64,000 nucleotides of DNA from contig NZ_CP120733.1 of the NCBI RefSeq assembly GCF_029542625.1, positions 3,720,001-3,784,000 of the forward strand. The letters are read 5' to 3'. Of the stretch, positions 62,032 through 64,000 are shown one piece after another; positions within the stretch are counted from its first letter, which is position 1; every line of letters starts with the position of its first letter. The DNA comes from Tepidibacter hydrothermalis. Its GTDB lineage: Bacteria > Bacillota > Clostridia > Peptostreptococcales > Peptostreptococcaceae. The position numbers were made by a program, and so were the translations under genes. Below the pieces are notes generated by a model, which worked only from the letters and a program-made list of their open reading frames with translations, did no database searches and had not been told where the DNA came from.

Positions 62032-62409
62032 ATGAATAAAAAAATACCTAAAATATCTGATAGTGAATATGAAATCATGAAAATTATTTGGAAACAGAAT
62101 CCTATAAAATCGCAGGATATCGTAGAACAAGTAGATGTAGCTAATGGTTGGAGTGAAAAAACCATCAAAACTATGATTAATAGACTTCTAAAGAAGGAAG
62201 CAATCGATTATAAAAAAGATGGCAAAGCTTATCTTTACTATCCATTAATAAAAGAAGCTGATTATAAAAAAATAGAAAACCATTCATTTCTAAAAAGAGT
62301 TTACAACGGTTCCCTCAATGCTATGTTTGTTCACTTTATAAAAGATATGAAGTTATCTTCCAAAGAAATAGATGAATTAAAAAATCTATTAGATGAGGAA
62401 AATGAATAA
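62032..62409 (+). CDS. BlaI/MecI/CopY-family transcriptional repressor
   Basis: 125 residues. Winged helix (about 1-75; ISDSEYEIMKIIWKQNPIKSQDIVEQ ... SEKTIKTMINRLLKKEAIDYKKDGKAYLYYPL) and a helical dimerisation tail. The MecI/BlaI protease cut site region (about N-F around 100) cannot be pinpointed. It represses its own operon through the two dyads upstream and is released when its M56 partner is activated. Its stop shares one base with the next gene's ATG. Confidence 0.92.
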   Translation: MNKKIPKISDSEYEIMKIIWKQNPIKSQDIVEQVDVANGWSEKTIKTMINRLLKKEAIDYKKDGKAYLYYPLIKEADYKKIENHSFLKRVYNGSLNAMFVHFIKDMKLSSKEIDELKNLLDEENE

Positions 62410-64000
62410 TGATAAATTTTACTAATATTTTATTTATAATGTCATTGAAAACAAGTATTTTGATATTGATAATATTGACAGTCAAATTTCTATTCAATAA
62501 ATTTTTTACTGCACAAACACATTATATAATATGGTTTCTACTCTTTATATCACTTACTGTTCCCTATACTGTTCAAAGCAATATAAGTATATATAATGTT
62601 CCAAAATACTTTACTCAAAATAAATATATTTCAAAAGCACAATTTAATTATAATAATTCTTCAAGTAATATAAACAATTATAATAACTTTATAAGATATC
62701 CTTATTTAAACAATAATAAATCTATCTCAAAAGAAAAAGACACTACTTCAACAACAGCAAAAGAAAATCAAAATACATTTAATATATTTGAGTCACTTAA
62801 AAATATTTTTACATACATATGGTTACTAGGATTTCTTTTATTAAGCTTTATTGTTTTTATAAAAACAATTCGTTCTAATAAGTTAATACGTATGGAAGAA
62901 GATATATTAGATACACAAAAATTATCCATTCTCAATAACTGCAAAGAACTATTGGGAATAAAGCAAAATTTAAGATTAATAAAAACAACAAAATTTTCTA
63001 CACCTAGTTTAGTTGGTATTTTTTCTCCTAGAATTCTTTTACCAGAAAAAATTTTATACCGTTTTGATAATGAACAATTAGAATTAATACTACTCCATGA
63101 ATTATCTCATTTAAAAAGAAAAGATATATTGATGAATTGGATTATATTGATTTATCAATTAATCTATTGGTTTAACCCAATTATATGGATAGGTTTTTAT
63201 AAAATGAAAAATGATATGGAAGTAGCTTGCGACGCACATGTATTGAATAACTTGAAAAAAGAAAAACATATTTTTTATGGAAAAATTATTATAGATCTAT
63301 TAGATTATATTTCTAAGCCTAGCTTTATTCCAGTATCTACGAATATATTAGAAAATAAATATGAACTAAAAAGGAGAATCGTTATGATAAAAAAATTCAA
63401 AAAAACTTCTTATAAGTTAACATTTATAAGCTTTTTATTAATAGCCCTAGTTGGATGCAGTTCCATTAGTGAACCAGAAAATAACACCAACCCTACTCCT
63501 AACGAAATTTCAGAACAAGAACCTCGCAAAACCATTGGGCAAAATGATGAATATCCTTTAGGTCTACCTGATGCAAAGAAAATATTGAATAATAAAAATT
63601 GGATCATAGGTAAAGATTACGAATTTATATGGAAAACATTAGGAACTCCTTATATAAATACTTATTACGTAAATACAAAGGGTCTTAGCTCAGATGAAAT
63701 ATTAAACAATTTGTCTAATGAAACCATATACCCTATAAAAAGCGATGAAGACAGTAGTGCTTTGTATGTATTCATGGAAAACGATAAAATTGTAGATATG
63801 AAGATTGATGAATTTTCAGGTATACCAAGTAACACTTGGAAGGATTCTGATTATAAAGTAAACTTCTATACATCAGGTGATATTGATAAAAAAGACTTGC
63901 CTTATTTAGAAAAAGATTCTAATTTATCTAAATTTAAGAAAGAATTCTTAAATAAACCTTTATCTGATTTAAAAAACAAATTCAATCTTACACATGGTGC
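62409..64000 (+). CDS. BlaR1/MecR1-like M56 metallopeptidase sensor, 3' end missing
   Basis: 530 codons visible, still open at the window edge. The ATG overlaps the blaI-like stop (TAATG). N-terminal membrane helices (about 10-28 and 38-55), a long Asn/Ser-rich loop, a helix near 138-155, then the zinc protease core HELSHLKRKD (H230, E231, H234) with E271 in MEVACDAHVL. A fourth helix ends LLIALVGCSS (Cys 350), like a lipobox. The external part (about 355 on) shows no penicillin-binding SxxK/SxN motif in what is visible, so the signal may not be a beta-lactam. Confidence 0.85.
   Translation, partial: MINFTNILFIMSLKTSILILIILTVKFLFNKFFTAQTHYIIWFLLFISLTVPYTVQSNISIYNVPKYFTQNKYISKAQFNYNNSSSNINNYNNFIRYPYLNNNKSISKEKDTTSTTAKENQNTFNIFESLKNIFTYIWLLGFLLLSFIVFIKTIRSNKLIRMEEDILDTQKLSILNNCKELLGIKQNLRLIKTTKFSTPSLVGIFSPRILLPEKILYRFDNEQLELILLHELSHLKRKDILMNWIILIYQLIYWFNPIIWIGFYKMKNDMEVACDAHVLNNLKKEKHIFYGKIIIDLLDYISKPSFIPVSTNILENKYELKRRIVMIKKFKKTSYKLTFISFLLIALVGCSSISEPENNTNPTPNEISEQEPRKTIGQNDEYPLGLPDAKKILNNKNWIIGKDYEFIWKTLGTPYINTYYVNTKGLSSDEILNNLSNETIYPIKSDEDSSALYVFMENDKIVDMKIDEFSGIPSNTWKDSDYKVNFYTSGDIDKKDLPYLEKDSNLSKFKKEFLNKPLSDLKNKFNLTHG

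Noticed and set aside
63410-63607. Minus-strand ORF at the right end
   Set aside because: It lies antisense inside the open BlaR1-like frame, which has strong domain support.

Overview
The window comes from a very AT-rich, low-GC, anaerobic, endospore-forming Clostridia-type bacterium. The combination of spore coat genes cotJABC, a GerAB-type germination permease, a SigV/RsiV pair and a cysteine/sulfur set points to the Peptostreptococcaceae or close relatives. That placement is inference, since no rRNA gene lies here. Most genes are on the minus strand. TTG and GTG starts are frequent and most genes have strong AGGAGG-type ribosome binding sites. No tRNA, rRNA, CRISPR array or prophage was found.

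Layout. 1-8.6 kb: the end of a GGDEF protein, a SEC-C protein, a UPF0489 (arginase-like) protein, a TMEM165/GDT1 cation exporter, a dicarboxylate/amino acid symporter, an intergenic region with two roughly 210-bp imperfect palindromes, a pseudouridine synthase with a methyltransferase, and cstA with a small partner gene. 8.6-12.4 kb: ferritin, whose terminator hairpin is split by an IS3-family element that itself carries a second copy of the same element. 12.4-18 kb: cotJABC, a GH18/SLH hydrolase, a two-component system and ridA. 18-25.3 kb: a pair of giant surface proteins (14 HID/DUF1533-type repeats; SLH-anchored partner) behind Fur-like boxes, which looks like an iron- or haem-related envelope system. 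25.4-36.2 kb: a CMD protein, a two-domain multicopper oxidase, VCBS/FG-GAP proteins, a B3/B4 protein, a GNAT/ATP-grasp pair, a truncated VCBS paralogue fused to an rpsD 3' remnant, a chemoreceptor, and rpsD with a structured leader.

36.2-46.3 kb: an orphan GerAB permease, an EamA transporter, and a complete arginine-to-spermidine pathway (speA, speD, speE, speB) with three copies of a palindromic operator upstream of speD. Next come the lysozyme-type ECF pair sigV-rsiV with two tandem self-type promoters, a GNAT protein and exonuclease III. 46.5-57.4 kb: a sulfur region with a triple-rhodanese lipoprotein, a YeeE/YedE (thiosulfate-type) transporter, a CoA-disulfide reductase-rhodanese fusion, an APC permease, a LysR regulator, and a second YedE transporter split into two genes around a TusA-like protein. 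The reductase and permease promoters share a duplicated upstream region of about 100 bp, each with an ATAA-N7-TTAT LysR-type box, so the LysR protein probably controls both. 57.4-64 kb: a methyltransferase, a MerR/MATE efflux pair with a textbook 19-bp-spacer promoter, a DUF1835/DUF3658 protein, and a BlaI/BlaR1-type pair with two operators. The BlaR1-like gene runs off the right edge.

At least three families of non-coding dispersed repeats (called A, B and C here) recur in the intergenic spaces.
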